Shown: piece after piece, positions 1-7,960 of the stretch
How positions within the stretch are numbered: the first letter of the stretch is position 1
How the letters are laid out: each line of letters opens with the position of its first letter
NCBI GenBank assembly: GCA_900317625.1
Contig: ONHK01000012.1
Location: 1-64,000, forward strand
DNA length: 64,000 nucleotides
DNA from: an uncultured Treponema sp.
GTDB lineage: Bacteria > Spirochaetota > Spirochaetia > Treponematales > Treponemataceae
Direction of reading: 5' to 3'
Made by a program: the position numbers and the translations under genes
Notes under the pieces: generated by a model
The model's database searches: none
What the model was told of the DNA's origin: nothing
What the model saw: the letters and a program-made list of their open reading frames with translations, nothing else

Positions 1-30
1 AAAGGTCAGAAAAACGCTTTTGCGGAGGCT

Positions 31-1383
31 TTAAGAAATCTTTTGCGTGCTTAATACGCGGACTAAAAGGATAATTCCCCGGAAGCACAGTTCAATTGCC
101 ATTGCAATCCATATTCCGACCAGACCAAAAGGTTTTACGAGCCATACAGAAATTCCAAGGCGCACAATCCACAGGCTGATTAAATTCAGTATGCTTGGAA
201 CTAGTGTGTCGCCTTTGCCGCGCAGAACGCCTGTTGAAACTATTGCTGCCGCGAACATTGGTTCTGCAAAAAGTTCAATTCTTAGAATCTTTGTGGCAAG
301 GTTTTGAATTTCTTTGTCTGGCGTTAAAAACTGAAATAAAAATGGACATAAAAAATACATTGCAATACCGATTAAACTCATTATCAGAATTCCTGCGGCA
401 ATTGTAATCATTGAAAAAGATTTTGAAAGATCATTGCGTTTTGCGCCGTAACTTTGTCCGACCAGTGTGCTTGCCGCTTCTTGAACGCCATAGCCGGGCA
501 TATAGCACAAAGATTCTGCTGTGGTTGCAAATGAATTTGCCGCAATTGCAACCGCGCCCAAAGGTGCAATTATTTTTGCTACGATTACGAGTGCGCCGGA
601 AAATGCTGAGCTTTCAAGACCGACTGGAACAGCAAGTTTTATTGCCTTAAAAACGCAATATCTGCTCATTGAAAAGTTATTGAAATTCTTCAGATTTAGA
701 TAATCAGAAAATCTCAGAGTGTAAACTGCCATAGTCAATGCGGTAACAAAAGCCGCCGCTGCTGAACCTAAAGCCGCTCCCTTTACTCCAAGATTAAGTT
801 CAAAAATAAAAAGCCAGTTGAACAAAATATCCAGAAGGCACATTACTGCATTCATTGCGGCAGGAAATTTCATATTTCCGGTTGACTGCAACATTCCGCT
901 CATCAGGTACACAATTTCAAAAAATGGTGTTGAAAGTCCAAAGATAAGAAAATACATTGTTGAGTCATGAAAAAGATTCTGCGGTGCACCAAGCCATTTT
1001 GGAAGTTCATGGCAGATTGAAGAGGAAATTCCTGCCAGAACCAGCGAATAAATTAGGCAGACGATTATCGACTGAAAAAAAACATTTTTTGCCTTTTCTT
1101 TTTCGCCGGCTCCAACAAGATGTGCAAGTTGTACGTAAAAACCGACGCACATTGCGTGCGCCAGGCTTCCGATTACCCAAGTTGACGATGCTACAAGTCC
1201 GATTGAAGCGGATGCCTGCGCGCCCATTGAACCGACCATTGCCGCGTCAATATACTGCATAAGAATTGAAGAAATCTGCGCTAGAATCCCGGGAACGCTA
1301 AGCTGCCATACAAATTTTATTTGCTGTTTGAACGAAAGCGACGAGGAATTCTTTAATAATTGCGAAAGATCAAAATTCTGCAT
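31..1383 (-). CDS. MATE family efflux transporter, last gene of the riboflavin operon
   Basis: A 450-residue polytopic membrane protein with about 12 hydrophobic segments in two similar halves, the normal size and layout of MATE (multidrug and toxin extrusion) cation-coupled exporters. The N-terminal part carries a QxxSSILMQYIDAAMVG-type first helix and a VGxxSTWVIG region typical of the family. It begins 26 bases after ribH on the same strand, with no terminator seen between, so it probably belongs to the FMN-riboswitch operon. No strong Shine-Dalgarno sequence precedes the ATG. Family knowledge: E. coli YeeO, a MATE protein, exports FMN and FAD. Export of flavin is therefore a reasonable guess here, but drug or cation efflux cannot be excluded from sequence. 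Confidence 0.85.
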   Translation of the reverse strand: MQNFDLSQLLKNSSSLSFKQQIKFVWQLSVPGILAQISSILMQYIDAAMVGSMGAQASASIGLVASSTWVIGSLAHAMCVGFYVQLAHLVGAGEKEKAKNVFFQSIIVCLIYSLVLAGISSSICHELPKWLGAPQNLFHDSTMYFLIFGLSTPFFEIVYLMSGMLQSTGNMKFPAAMNAVMCLLDILFNWLFIFELNLGVKGAALGSAAAAFVTALTMAVYTLRFSDYLNLKNFNNFSMSRYCVFKAIKLAVPVGLESSAFSGALVIVAKIIAPLGAVAIAANSFATTAESLCYMPGYGVQEAASTLVGQSYGAKRNDLSKSFSMITIAAGILIMSLIGIAMYFLCPFLFQFLTPDKEIQNLATKILRIELFAEPMFAAAIVSTGVLRGKGDTLVPSILNLISLWIVRLGISVWLVKPFGLVGIWIAMAIELCFRGIILLVRVLSTQKIS

Positions 1384-1409
1384 TGAGGCAACTTTGGTTT
1401 TTGTTCTGT

Positions 1410-1883
1410 TTAAAGCTGCTTGATAACGTTGACCATTTCGATTGCGCCAAGTGCGCAGTCATAGCCTTTGTTTCCGGCTTTTGAACCGGCGCGTTCTATT
1501 GCCTGCTCAATATTTTCTGTTGTGATTACGCCGAACATTACAGGAACTCCATTTTTTAGGCTTGCCTGTGCGATTCCTTTTGAAACTTCCGCGCAAACGT
1601 AATCGTAATGGCTTGTTGAACCGCGGATTACAGCTCCCACGGCAATAACAGCGTCATATTTGCCGCTTGCAGCCATTTTGTCTGCGATTACAGGAATTTC
1701 AAATGCGCCTGGAACCCAAACTGCGGTGATGTTTTTGTCTTCAACTCCATGGCGAACAAGCCCATCCACCGCGCCTCCGAGCAATTTGTTTACAATAATC
1801 TCATTAAAGCGCGATGCAACGATTCCAACTTTCATCCCTTCCGGGGCAACAAGTTTTCCTTCTACAAGTTTAATTTCATTCAT
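1410..1883 (-). CDS. ribH: 6,7-dimethyl-8-ribityllumazine synthase
   Basis: Condenses 5-amino-6-ribitylamino-uracil with 3,4-dihydroxy-2-butanone 4-phosphate to give lumazine, the penultimate riboflavin intermediate. The 157-residue length is normal. The family motif VPGAFEIP is at residues 57-64 and the substrate-binding segment [15 protein letters not shown] at 83-97, including the catalytic His. The start is preceded by GAGG at a good distance. It lies 19 bases downstream of ribBA, co-directional, and 26 bases upstream of the MATE gene, so it is in the riboswitch-controlled operon. Cytoplasmic; usually a large homo-oligomer. Confidence 0.97.
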   Translation of the reverse strand: MNEIKLVEGKLVAPEGMKVGIVASRFNEIIVNKLLGGAVDGLVRHGVEDKNITAVWVPGAFEIPVIADKMAASGKYDAVIAVGAVIRGSTSHYDYVCAEVSKGIAQASLKNGVPVMFGVITTENIEQAIERAGSKAGNKGYDCALGAIEMVNVIKQL

Positions 1884-1902
1884 ATCAATATCCTCTTTTA
1901 TT

Positions 1903-3111
1903 TTAAAGACTTTCCTTGAAAATATGTCCCATTTTATCGCGTTTTGTTTTTAGGTAAAAGCGATCGTATTCTTGTGGGGCAATTTCGATTGGTTCTCGTT
2001 TTGCAACTTTAAGACCAAATCCGTCTAATCCGTAGATTTTTTCAGGATTGTTTGTAAGAAGCCGTAGAGATTTGCAGCCTAAATCCCTAAGAATCTGCGC
2101 GCCAATCCAGTATTCGCGTAAATCAGGCTTAAATCCTAGTTTTACATTCGCTTCAACCGTATCAAGTCCTTCTTCCTGAAGTTTGTACGCCTTCAATTTG
2201 TTGATAAGTCCGATTCCTCGTCCTTCCTGACGCATATACAAAACGATTCCGCGTCCTTCTTCCGCAATTTTGCTCATTGCCGCATGCAGTTGTGGACCGC
2301 AGTCGCAGCGTTGTGAACCAAAAACATCTCCTGTAAGACATTCTGAATGAACCCGGCACAGAACATTTTCGCCATCGCCAATATCGCCGCGAACCAATGC
2401 AACATGATGTTCGCCGGTAATATCGTTTATGTAGCCATAAATGTCAAAATCACCCCATTCGGTCGGAAGTTTTGCTTTTGCCTCTTGAATAACGTGTTTT
2501 TCGTGAAGCCTTAGATAATCCTGAAGTTCTTTTATCGTTATAAATTTAAGGTTGAATTTTTTTGCGAGTTCCCAAAGCTTTGGCGTTCGCATCATTGTTC
2601 CGTCATCATCCATGATTTCGCAGCACAAACCACATTCTGGAAGTCCAGCAAGTCGGCACAAATCAACGGTTGCCTCTGTATGACCGTTTCTTACAAGAAC
2701 TCCGCCTTTTCTTGCAATCAGAGGAAACATATGTCCAGGCCGTCTAAAATCTTCCGGCTTTGATTCAGGATTTACACAGGCCAGTGCAGTTATTGAGCGT
2801 TCTGCCGCAGAAATCCCTGTTGTTGTTGATTTGTGGTCAATTGAAACTGTAAAAGCTGTCTCATGGTTGTCTGTGTTTTCTGCAACCATCGGAAAAAGAT
2901 TCAGCCGCTTTGCAATTTCATTGCTCATCGGAGTGCAAATCAGTCCTTTTGCATGCGTTGCCATCATGTTAATGTTTGCCTGTGTCGCAAAAGTTCCGGC
3001 GCAAATCATATCACCTTCATTTTCGCGGTCAGGATCATCCGTAACCAGAATAATTTTCCCATTGCGAAGCTCTTCCAACGCTTCTTCTATTGTGTTGTAT
3101 TTATATTCCAT
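1903..3111 (-). CDS. ribBA: Bifunctional 3,4-dihydroxy-2-butanone 4-phosphate synthase / GTP cyclohydrolase II
   Basis: A 402-residue fusion providing both entry enzymes of riboflavin synthesis. The N-terminal RibB domain (about 1-200) has the acidic metal-binding motif [11 protein letters not shown] at residues 25-35. The C-terminal RibA domain (about 205-395) has the zinc-site cysteines C258, C269 and C271 and the GTP-site segment [11 protein letters not shown] near 292-302. Both domains look intact. The start has GGAG five bases upstream. It follows the NimA-like gene by 12 bases and precedes ribH by 19. No ribD (deaminase/reductase) is present in this operon, so that step must be encoded elsewhere. 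Confidence 0.97.
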   Translation of the reverse strand: MEYKYNTIEEALEELRNGKIILVTDDPDRENEGDMICAGTFATQANINMMATHAKGLICTPMSNEIAKRLNLFPMVAENTDNHETAFTVSIDHKSTTTGISAAERSITALACVNPESKPEDFRRPGHMFPLIARKGGVLVRNGHTEATVDLCRLAGLPECGLCCEIMDDDGTMMRTPKLWELAKKFNLKFITIKELQDYLRLHEKHVIQEAKAKLPTEWGDFDIYGYINDITGEHHVALVRGDIGDGENVLCRVHSECLTGDVFGSQRCDCGPQLHAAMSKIAEEGRGIVLYMRQEGRGIGLINKLKAYKLQEEGLDTVEANVKLGFKPDLREYWIGAQILRDLGCKSLRLLTNNPEKIYGLDGFGLKVAKREPIEIAPQEYDRFYLKTKRDKMGHIFKESL

Positions 3112-3123
3112 AAAAACTCCAGC

Positions 3124-3651
3124 CTAATCTGTTACAATATTTTTTGAAGAACCCGGTTCGCGTCTTTCTGCCGCAAGAAATTTGGATTCTTTTCCGGTTA
3201 TGTGTTCAATTTCCATAACAAGCATACGCAGCGCAGAAAATTCCAAGTCAATTTCCCTGTTTTTTTCTTCGTTGTGATTTGGACGGTACTTTTCTGCAAG
3301 TTCACTCACCAGCCGCCGCATTTCTTCCGGTTCATCAACAATATGGATTTTTCCAAAAGCAATTACGCTCTTAAAAAATGTTGAATATTTTTCTGGAACA
3401 ACTTTGTCCTGCGCGATTATTGTAAAACTGCATTTTTCATTCTTTTTTATTGCATCGATTTTGTGCCCTTCGCGTCCGCAGTGAAAAACGATTTTTCCGT
3501 CAAGAAAAACAAAACTCAGCGGAACTCCGTAAGGATAGCCGTCGTCACCGATTAGATTCAAAACGCCGCTTGTTGCAGAGCGCAAAATCTGTTCAACTTC
3601 TTTCTGGGGAATATATTGCCTGCATCTCCGCATTTTTCTAAATTCAGCCAT
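3124..3651 (-). CDS. NimA-like pyridoxamine 5'-phosphate oxidase family flavoprotein
   Basis: About 175 residues with the split-barrel fold signature of PNPOx-like proteins: an N-terminal basic segment (MRRCRQYIPQKEVEQIL), then GVLNLIGDDGYPYGVPLSF, a core FHCGREGHKIDAI segment and a C-terminal EIEHITGKES segment. These features match the NimA/NimB (5-nitroimidazole reductase-like) branch, whose members bind FMN or heme. The ATG at 3651 is chosen because GGAGG lies five bases upstream; a TTG four codons earlier lies inside that ribosome-binding region. It sits between ribE and ribBA in the flavin operon, which fits a flavin-dependent enzyme. Substrate unknown; antibiotic resistance should not be assumed. 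Confidence 0.85.
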   Translation of the reverse strand: MAEFRKMRRCRQYIPQKEVEQILRSATSGVLNLIGDDGYPYGVPLSFVFLDGKIVFHCGREGHKIDAIKKNEKCSFTIIAQDKVVPEKYSTFFKSVIAFGKIHIVDEPEEMRRLVSELAEKYRPNHNEEKNREIDLEFSALRMLVMEIEHITGKESKFLAAERREPGSSKNIVTD

Positions 3652-3757
3652 TTTTGCCTCCAAATTTTCTTTTTAAGGGCGGACAACAACGTTCGCGTCT
3701 CCGTCGCTCACTAATCTGCAAAATCCCAAGTTCTTTTGCAGACGCCATATTCTCAAA

Positions 3758-3847
3758 CAGAAGGGCGGGCGACCGCCCTACGCCTCAAACCTTGCGGTTT
3801 TCGGCTACCCACCGAGCGGGCTTCAAACGCCAGCCCGCAACGCCCGG
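3758..3847 (+). repeat. GC-rich dispersed intergenic repeat, copy 1
   Basis: About 90 bases that match, in inverted orientation, the segment at 19649-19738. Shared words include GGGCGG-ACCGCCCT, GCTACCCACCG and CGGGCTTCAAACGCCAGCCC. The unit contains short internal inverted repeats (GGGCGGGCGACCGCCC) and is much richer in GC than its surroundings. It fills part of the 197-base gap between ribE and the NimA-like gene and ends at the ribE stop codon. It looks like a REP-like mobile or structural repeat inside a transcribed operon. Confidence 0.8.
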
Positions 3848-3848
3848 C

Positions 3849-4478
3849 TCATCCATTCAGCCAGTCTAAAAGTTTTTTGTCTTTTTCTGCCTGTCCAGAA
3901 TTTCTGCAGTTCATCAGTTTTTGAACATATTTTCCAATCACATCATTTTCAAGATTTACAATGTCACCAACTTTCTTGTTCAAAAGAGTTGTTTCTTCTC
4001 CTGTGTGAGGAATTACGCTCACGGCAAATTCTTTTTCATCAACTTTTGCAACCGTCAGGCTGATTCCGTCAATCGCGACAGAGCCTTTTTCAATAATCAA
4101 ATTTAAAATCGAGCTAGGCGCAGAGATATGAACCCAGACAGCATTTCCGTCATTTTGTATTTTTAGGATAGTTCCGGTTCCGTCGATGTGTCCGGAGACA
4201 AAATGTCCGCCAAACCGACCGTTTGCCGCCATTGCCCGCTCAAGATTAACTGGGCTTCCTTTTTTTAGTGAACCAAGATTTGAGCGGCTTAAAGTTTCAT
4301 TCATTACATCTGCGGTAAAATCCAGCGGGTCAATTTTTGTAACAGTCAGACAAACGCCATTTACCGCAATGCTGTCGCCGATTTTTGTACCGTCAAGCAC
4401 TTTTTTTGCCGCAATGCAGATTTTTCCATTTCCTGCGGAAAGAATTGTTCCAGTTTCTTCAATAATTCCAGTGAACAT
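3849..4478 (-). CDS. ribE: Riboflavin synthase, alpha chain
   Basis: Dismutates two lumazine molecules to riboflavin, the last step of the pathway. The 209-residue protein shows the duplicated lumazine-binding barrel: the first begins with the diagnostic MFTGIIEETG at residue 1 and contains GGHFVSGHIDGTG, and the second contains VSVIPHTGEETTLLNKKVGD and ENDVIGKYV. It is the first gene after the FMN riboswitch, and its start codon lies directly after the U-run of a leader terminator hairpin whose AAGGG doubles as Shine-Dalgarno. The stop codon abuts a dispersed repeat. Some naming schemes call this gene ribC or ribE. Confidence 0.97.
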   Translation of the reverse strand: MFTGIIEETGTILSAGNGKICIAAKKVLDGTKIGDSIAVNGVCLTVTKIDPLDFTADVMNETLSRSNLGSLKKGSPVNLERAMAANGRFGGHFVSGHIDGTGTILKIQNDGNAVWVHISAPSSILNLIIEKGSVAIDGISLTVAKVDEKEFAVSVIPHTGEETTLLNKKVGDIVNLENDVIGKYVQKLMNCRNSGQAEKDKKLLDWLNG

Positions 4479-4501
4479 AAAAAAAACCCTTTTCAGGGCT
4501 T
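4479..4501 (-). terminator. Leader terminator hairpin that also contains the ribE Shine-Dalgarno
   Basis: Read on the minus strand: AGCCCTGAAAAGGGTT followed by a run of T that ends at the ribE ATG. The six-pair stem with a GAAA loop and eight U is a compact intrinsic terminator. Its AAGGG 3' arm is also the only plausible ribosome-binding site for ribE. Formation of the hairpin would therefore both end transcription and hide the ribosome-binding site. Confidence 0.7.
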
Positions 4502-4517
4502 AGTTCAAAATAAATTC

Positions 4518-4535
4518 CGCAATGATAAAATTGCG
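4518..4535 (-). promoter_or_regulatory. Accessory hairpin between FMN aptamer and terminator
   Basis: A perfect CGCAAT / ATTGCG stem with a six-base loop lies between the 3' end of the FMN aptamer and the leader terminator. It may be part of the expression platform, but no clear antiterminator pairing to the terminator arm was found by eye. Confidence 0.4.
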
Positions 4536-4544
4536 CTCAATTTA

Positions 4545-4665
4545 CTTCTTTCATCCAGACTTTACTGTCGGTTACGGAATCGCACCGTATCTTGCAAAAT
4601 ATTTGCTCGCTGACTTACGAAAAACGCACACAGCCGGTGAGGAATTTCACCTCGCCCTGAAGTTG
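4545..4665 (-). promoter_or_regulatory. FMN riboswitch (RFN element)
   Basis: On the minus strand the segment opens with CTTCAGGGCGAGGTGAAATT and CCTCACCGGC, and closes with CCGACAGTAAAGTCTGGATG followed by AAAGAAG. These are the conserved blocks of the RFN element, which binds FMN and lowers expression of riboflavin genes. The middle contains AGTCAGCGAGC and TGCGATTCCGTAACCGAC, matching the internal helices. It lies between a promoter just downstream of the efp terminator and ribE, so it should control the whole ribE to ribH (and probably MATE) operon. Confidence 0.97.
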
Positions 4666-4670
4666 AATAT

Positions 4671-4699
4671 ATGTTAGCTAAATGCACAAAGTTGTTCAA
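4671..4699 (-). promoter_or_regulatory. Predicted sigma-70 promoter of the riboflavin operon
   Basis: Minus strand TTGAAC, 17 bases, TAACAT, placed immediately upstream of the FMN riboswitch and just downstream of the efp terminator. Position and spacing fit an independent promoter for the operon. Confidence 0.55.
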
Positions 4700-4701
4700 G
4701 C

Positions 4702-4733
4702 AAAAAAAAATGCTCCAGCAAGTGGAGCATTTT
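4702..4733 (-). terminator. Intrinsic terminator after efp
   Basis: On the minus strand ATGCTCCA and TGGAGCAT form an eight-pair stem with a short loop, followed by a run of nine T. It lies 17 bases after the efp stop and isolates efp from the riboflavin operon. Confidence 0.9.
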
Positions 4734-4749
4734 ATGAATCTAAAAAAGA

Positions 4750-5319
4750 TTAGTTCTTTGCACGTTCTACGAATGAACCGTCGCGTGTGTCGATTACGAT
4801 TCTTTCGCCGTCATTGATGAACAATGGAACACGAACTTCAATTCCTGTATCAAGAGTTGCAGGTTTCAAAGATTTTCCAGAAGTATCGCCTTTTACGCCA
4901 GGTTCTGTGTAAGTGATTGTGCGTGTAACCTGAACTGGCATTTCAATACCAACTGGTTTTCCTTCGTAGAATGTAAGTTTTACTTCAAGATCATCTTCTG
5001 GAGTGATGTAACCAGCGTAGTCGCCAAGATTTTCTTTTGGAAGTTCAAACTGTTCGTAAGTTTCCTGATCCATGAAAACGTAAGTGTCGCCATCAATATA
5101 AGAAAGTTTTGTTGTGTGTGCGTCAAGGTCTACTTCATCAAATTTTTCGCCGGCATCAATTCCAAGATCCATTGTTGATTTTGTAACAAGATTCTGAACG
5201 CGAAGATTTGTAACCATTCCGGCACGACCAGAACGCTGACCAAGCATTTTCTGAACGATAAGTGGATTGCCTTCGTACATAAAAGCTGTTCCAACTTTTA
5301 ACTGTGATGTCATTAACAT
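4750..5319 (-). CDS. efp: Translation elongation factor P, arginine-type (EarP substrate)
   Basis: Relieves ribosome stalling at polyproline stretches. From the ATG at 5319, chosen because GAGG lies nine bases upstream, the protein has 189 residues, the usual EF-P length, with the KOW-like N-terminal domain and two OB domains ending VPLFINDGERIVIDTRDGSF. The tip of the modification loop reads GQRSGRAGM, which places an arginine exactly at residue 32; lysine-type EF-Ps have Lys here. This matches the EF-P class rhamnosylated by EarP, and earP lies just upstream on the same strand. A TTG five codons upstream falls inside the ribosome-binding region and is unlikely to be the start. Confidence 0.95.
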   Translation of the reverse strand: MLMTSQLKVGTAFMYEGNPLIVQKMLGQRSGRAGMVTNLRVQNLVTKSTMDLGIDAGEKFDEVDLDAHTTKLSYIDGDTYVFMDQETYEQFELPKENLGDYAGYITPEDDLEVKLTFYEGKPVGIEMPVQVTRTITYTEPGVKGDTSGKSLKPATLDTGIEVRVPLFINDGERIVIDTRDGSFVERAKN

Positions 5320-5365
5320 AAAATATAACCTCAAAAATAAAGTTTTTTGCTAAATAATTTCGACT

Positions 5366-5371
5366 ATTATA
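5366..5371 (-). promoter_or_regulatory. Predicted -10 box for efp
   Basis: A consensus TATAAT on the minus strand about 47 bases upstream of the efp start. The -35 region is weak. It suggests efp has its own promoter besides any read-through from earP. Confidence 0.45.
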
Positions 5372-5454
5372 CTGCTTTTTTTTTAGATTGTACACTGTTC
5401 ACGGTTTGATTTGGAATTAAATGCGCAACAAGATAAATACAAAATAAATTGCGC

Positions 5455-5577
5455 AAAAATTGCTATGCTCTCAGCCTAAAACAAACATTGGCTAGGTTGC
5501 AATTTTTTTTAGGAAGAAAAACCTCATTCGCATGGCTCATTTCAGTTTTTCTTTTATGCCTGCGCATAGCAATTTTT
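5455..5577. repeat. Inverted repeat between earP and efp
   Basis: AAAAATTGCTATGC at 5455-5468 is repeated exactly in inverted orientation at 5564-5577, with about 95 bases between. On the minus strand it could fold just after the earP stop and ends in a T-run, so it may act as a terminator. Its internal words (AAAAATTGCT, CTCAG, GGTTGC) resemble the palindrome at 6839-6950, suggesting one repeat family. Confidence 0.6.
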
Positions 5578-5584
5578 TATAAAT

Positions 5585-6742
5585 TTAATTCATTGCATTT
5601 GTTTCTATAAATTCCAAAAGATGTTCTGTAAGGTCTCCGTTTTTTAAAAGTGAGGCTGAAAATTCTTTGAATCCGCCGCAAAGATTTTTGTAGTTCTGCA
5701 AAAAATTGTTCAGCGCGTTTTCTAATTCTTGTGGGGCAGCGTCTGTTGTGTTGTATATTTGCCAGCATTTCTGGATGATTTTAAAATTTTCCGTAGAAAA
5801 ATGAATGCTCATTCTGTCTAAAAGCGCGTTTACTTTTACAAGCTGATATTCTTCTGACTGCGGGTATGCGTGCCATACAAACGGAACTCCGCAAAGGCAA
5901 GCGCGGCTTAAGCTGTCTTCTCCGCGGATGAATAAAAGCGGTGTTTTTGCAAGAAGTTCATCCCATTCGCTTTGGGGAAGAAACGGCAGTTCGTTCAACG
6001 CAAACAAGTTTTTTTCCGCAGATTTTTCAGTTTTATATGCCGCCCAAAATGAATCAAATCCAGCGCCTTTTGCCAAAAGTAAATTTATTTTTTTTTCATT
6101 TTTATTGTTAAAATTCTGCAATGCGCGAATTACTGGAGAATAATTTCGTGGATATCCAAAAAATAACACATTGAAAGAATTTTCAGTTTCATCTTTTCGT
6201 TTTTTCAATGCAGAAACAAAAGGTTTGTCTAAAACGAGTCCACCGGTTTTTTCTGTAAATCCAGGCATAAAATTGACTTTTTGAACTTTTGCGCTTCTTG
6301 TAAGGCTTTGCAGTTTGTGAAAAGTTTCCGCGTAAGGTTCTGCGGTAAGGTAGTCAATCATGATTATGTGGGCAATGTTAGGAATTTTTTCTGTAAAAAG
6401 CAATGTTTCAAGCCATTCCGGACGTCCGCACTGAAAACATTCGAGTATTACTTGTGGCGGATTTTTGCGAAAAGATTCAAGGCAGGTTTCTTCTGCGTTC
6501 CAGTTAAAAATCTGCCAGTCATTTTCATTCTGCTCGTTTTTTGATGGGTCAATTTCTGGGCATAAAAGGCTGAATGATTTTAAGTTGTCTGCAACGATTC
6601 TGAGTTTCAGTTTTGGGCAAAGGTCAGAAAGTGCGCGGGCAAGGCGATGAACAAATCCGATGTCGCCAAAATTGTCTACGACTTTACAAAGAATTGTGAT
6701 GTCTAAAGTTTTTTCTGGAAAATCTGTCACGTTGAAAGCCAT
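5585..6742 (-). CDS. earP: EF-P arginine-32 rhamnosyltransferase
   Basis: Transfers L-rhamnose from dTDP-rhamnose to Arg32 of EF-P; an inverting GT-B glycosyltransferase (formerly DUF2331). The 385 residues are normal for the family. The N-terminal motif VVDNFGDIGF puts D23 and D27 at the positions of the two catalytic Asp of characterised EarP enzymes. The nucleotide-sugar segment FIRGEDSLSRACLCGVPFVW near residue 275, followed by HAYPQ, matches the family signature with its essential Glu. It lies upstream of efp on the same strand, the classical earP-efp neighbourhood. No clear Shine-Dalgarno was seen before the ATG. The organism must also make dTDP-rhamnose; those genes are not in this window. 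Confidence 0.95.
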   Translation of the reverse strand: MAFNVTDFPEKTLDITILCKVVDNFGDIGFVHRLARALSDLCPKLKLRIVADNLKSFSLLCPEIDPSKNEQNENDWQIFNWNAEETCLESFRKNPPQVILECFQCGRPEWLETLLFTEKIPNIAHIIMIDYLTAEPYAETFHKLQSLTRSAKVQKVNFMPGFTEKTGGLVLDKPFVSALKKRKDETENSFNVLFFGYPRNYSPVIRALQNFNNKNEKKINLLLAKGAGFDSFWAAYKTEKSAEKNLFALNELPFLPQSEWDELLAKTPLLFIRGEDSLSRACLCGVPFVWHAYPQSEEYQLVKVNALLDRMSIHFSTENFKIIQKCWQIYNTTDAAPQELENALNNFLQNYKNLCGGFKEFSASLLKNGDLTEHLLEFIETNAMN

Positions 6743-6838
6743 AAAAATATTTTACGCAAAATATCAGCTTTGAACAATCTTTTTTGTAATTTCTGATGTT
6801 TGGTTTATCTTTTCTGAAAGAAATTGAATCAGCTACCA

Positions 6839-6950
6839 GAAAAAGCGCGTCAATTCGCCATGCTGAGCGTACAAAGTATCAGACTGCGCAATTTTTCTTC
6901 AAAAATTGCTTGCTATCGCTCAGAATAGCTCGGTTGCCGCTTTCTTTTTC
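6839..6950. repeat. Long imperfect palindrome in the earP-hisG gap
   Basis: The 329-base gap between the divergent earP and hisG contains GAAAAAG near 6839 mirrored by CTTTTTC at 6944-6950, CTGAGCG mirrored by CGCTCAG, and a central GCGCAATTTTT-CTTC-AAAAATTGCT hairpin. The whole can fold as one ~112-base hairpin. The rest of the gap holds the hisG promoter; no gene was seen. Confidence 0.65.
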
Positions 6951-7008
6951 TTCCCGCTTATTCAATTTATGAATTCAGAATAAAAAAATCACCATTCAAT
7001 CTATAACA

Positions 7009-7038
7009 TTGAATTTGTTGCGTTTCTTCTATTATAAT
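7009..7038 (+). promoter_or_regulatory. Predicted promoter of hisGB
   Basis: TTGAAT, 18 bases, TATAAT, ending 33 bases upstream of the hisG ATG. Confidence 0.55.
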
Positions 7039-7071
7039 ATGTCTATAAATTGAAATTCTAGGAGCGCAAAA

Positions 7072-7944
7072 ATGGAAAAATTGAAGATTCTTTTGGCTAA
7101 GGGCCGAATTTATGAATCGGTTTATGAACTTTTGAATGATGTAGGAATTTCCATTCATTTGCCGGACAGAACTTATTTTCCTGTTACAAATCAAGAAGAT
7201 TTGGCTTTTCAGGTTGTAAAACCGCAGATTACAAGTGCATTGCTTGCAAAGAATTGTGCTGATGTTGGATTCAGTGGAAAAGACTGGGTTTATGAAAATG
7301 GCGTTGAAAACGATGTTGAAGAGATTATGGACTTGGGATTTGATCCGGTTCGCATTGTTGCCGCAATTCCAGAAACAAAAGATTATGAAAAACTGCTGAA
7401 CGGTAAAGTTACAATCGCAACTGAATATCAGAATCTTACAAAAAAATATATTGACTCAAAAAAAATTGACGGAACTATTTTCCGCACCTGGGGAACTTCA
7501 GAAGGATTTGTTCAGGATAACGATGACGCGCTTGCACAGATTCTTATTGATAACACTTCAACAGGTTCTTCTTTGCGTGCAAACCGGCTAAAGATTGTTG
7601 ATACGTTGATGGAATCTTCAACGCGAATGTATGCTTCAAAAGAAGCAATGAAGAATCCTGCCAAAAAACAGAAAATTCTTGAGCTTAAAATGCTTTTTGA
7701 GGCTGTTCTTGCGGCTCGTTCGCGTGTAATGCTTGAAATGAATGTTGCGAAGTCTGATTTTGACAAGTTGATAAAGGGAATTCCTTCAATGAAAAGTCCG
7801 ACTGTTTCTCCTCTTTTTGGAGATGACGGTTATGCTGTAAAAATTGCGGTTCAAAAAAGTGAAGTTCCAACATTGCTTCCAAAACTTCAAAGTCTTGGGG
7901 CAACAGATATTCTGGAATATGAACTGCGCAAAGTTATTCTGTAA
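7072..7944 (+). CDS. hisG: ATP phosphoribosyltransferase, long form
   Basis: First step of histidine synthesis: joins ATP and PRPP to give phosphoribosyl-ATP. The 290-residue length and a C-terminal ACT-like regulatory domain (about 215-290, ending ATDILEYELRKVIL) identify the long form, which does not need HisZ and is normally feedback-inhibited by histidine. The N-terminus LKILLAKGRIYESVYELL and the PRPP-loop region near residue 155-180 (DNTSTGSSLRANRLKIVDTL) fit the family. GGAG lies nine bases upstream of the start. It is followed after 16 bases by hisB; no other his genes are here, so the pathway is split across the genome. Confidence 0.95.
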   Translation: MEKLKILLAKGRIYESVYELLNDVGISIHLPDRTYFPVTNQEDLAFQVVKPQITSALLAKNCADVGFSGKDWVYENGVENDVEEIMDLGFDPVRIVAAIPETKDYEKLLNGKVTIATEYQNLTKKYIDSKKIDGTIFRTWGTSEGFVQDNDDALAQILIDNTSTGSSLRANRLKIVDTLMESSTRMYASKEAMKNPAKKQKILELKMLFEAVLAARSRVMLEMNVAKSDFDKLIKGIPSMKSPTVSPLFGDDGYAVKIAVQKSEVPTLLPKLQSLGATDILEYELRKVIL

Positions 7945-7960
7945 TTTTTAAGGATTCAAT

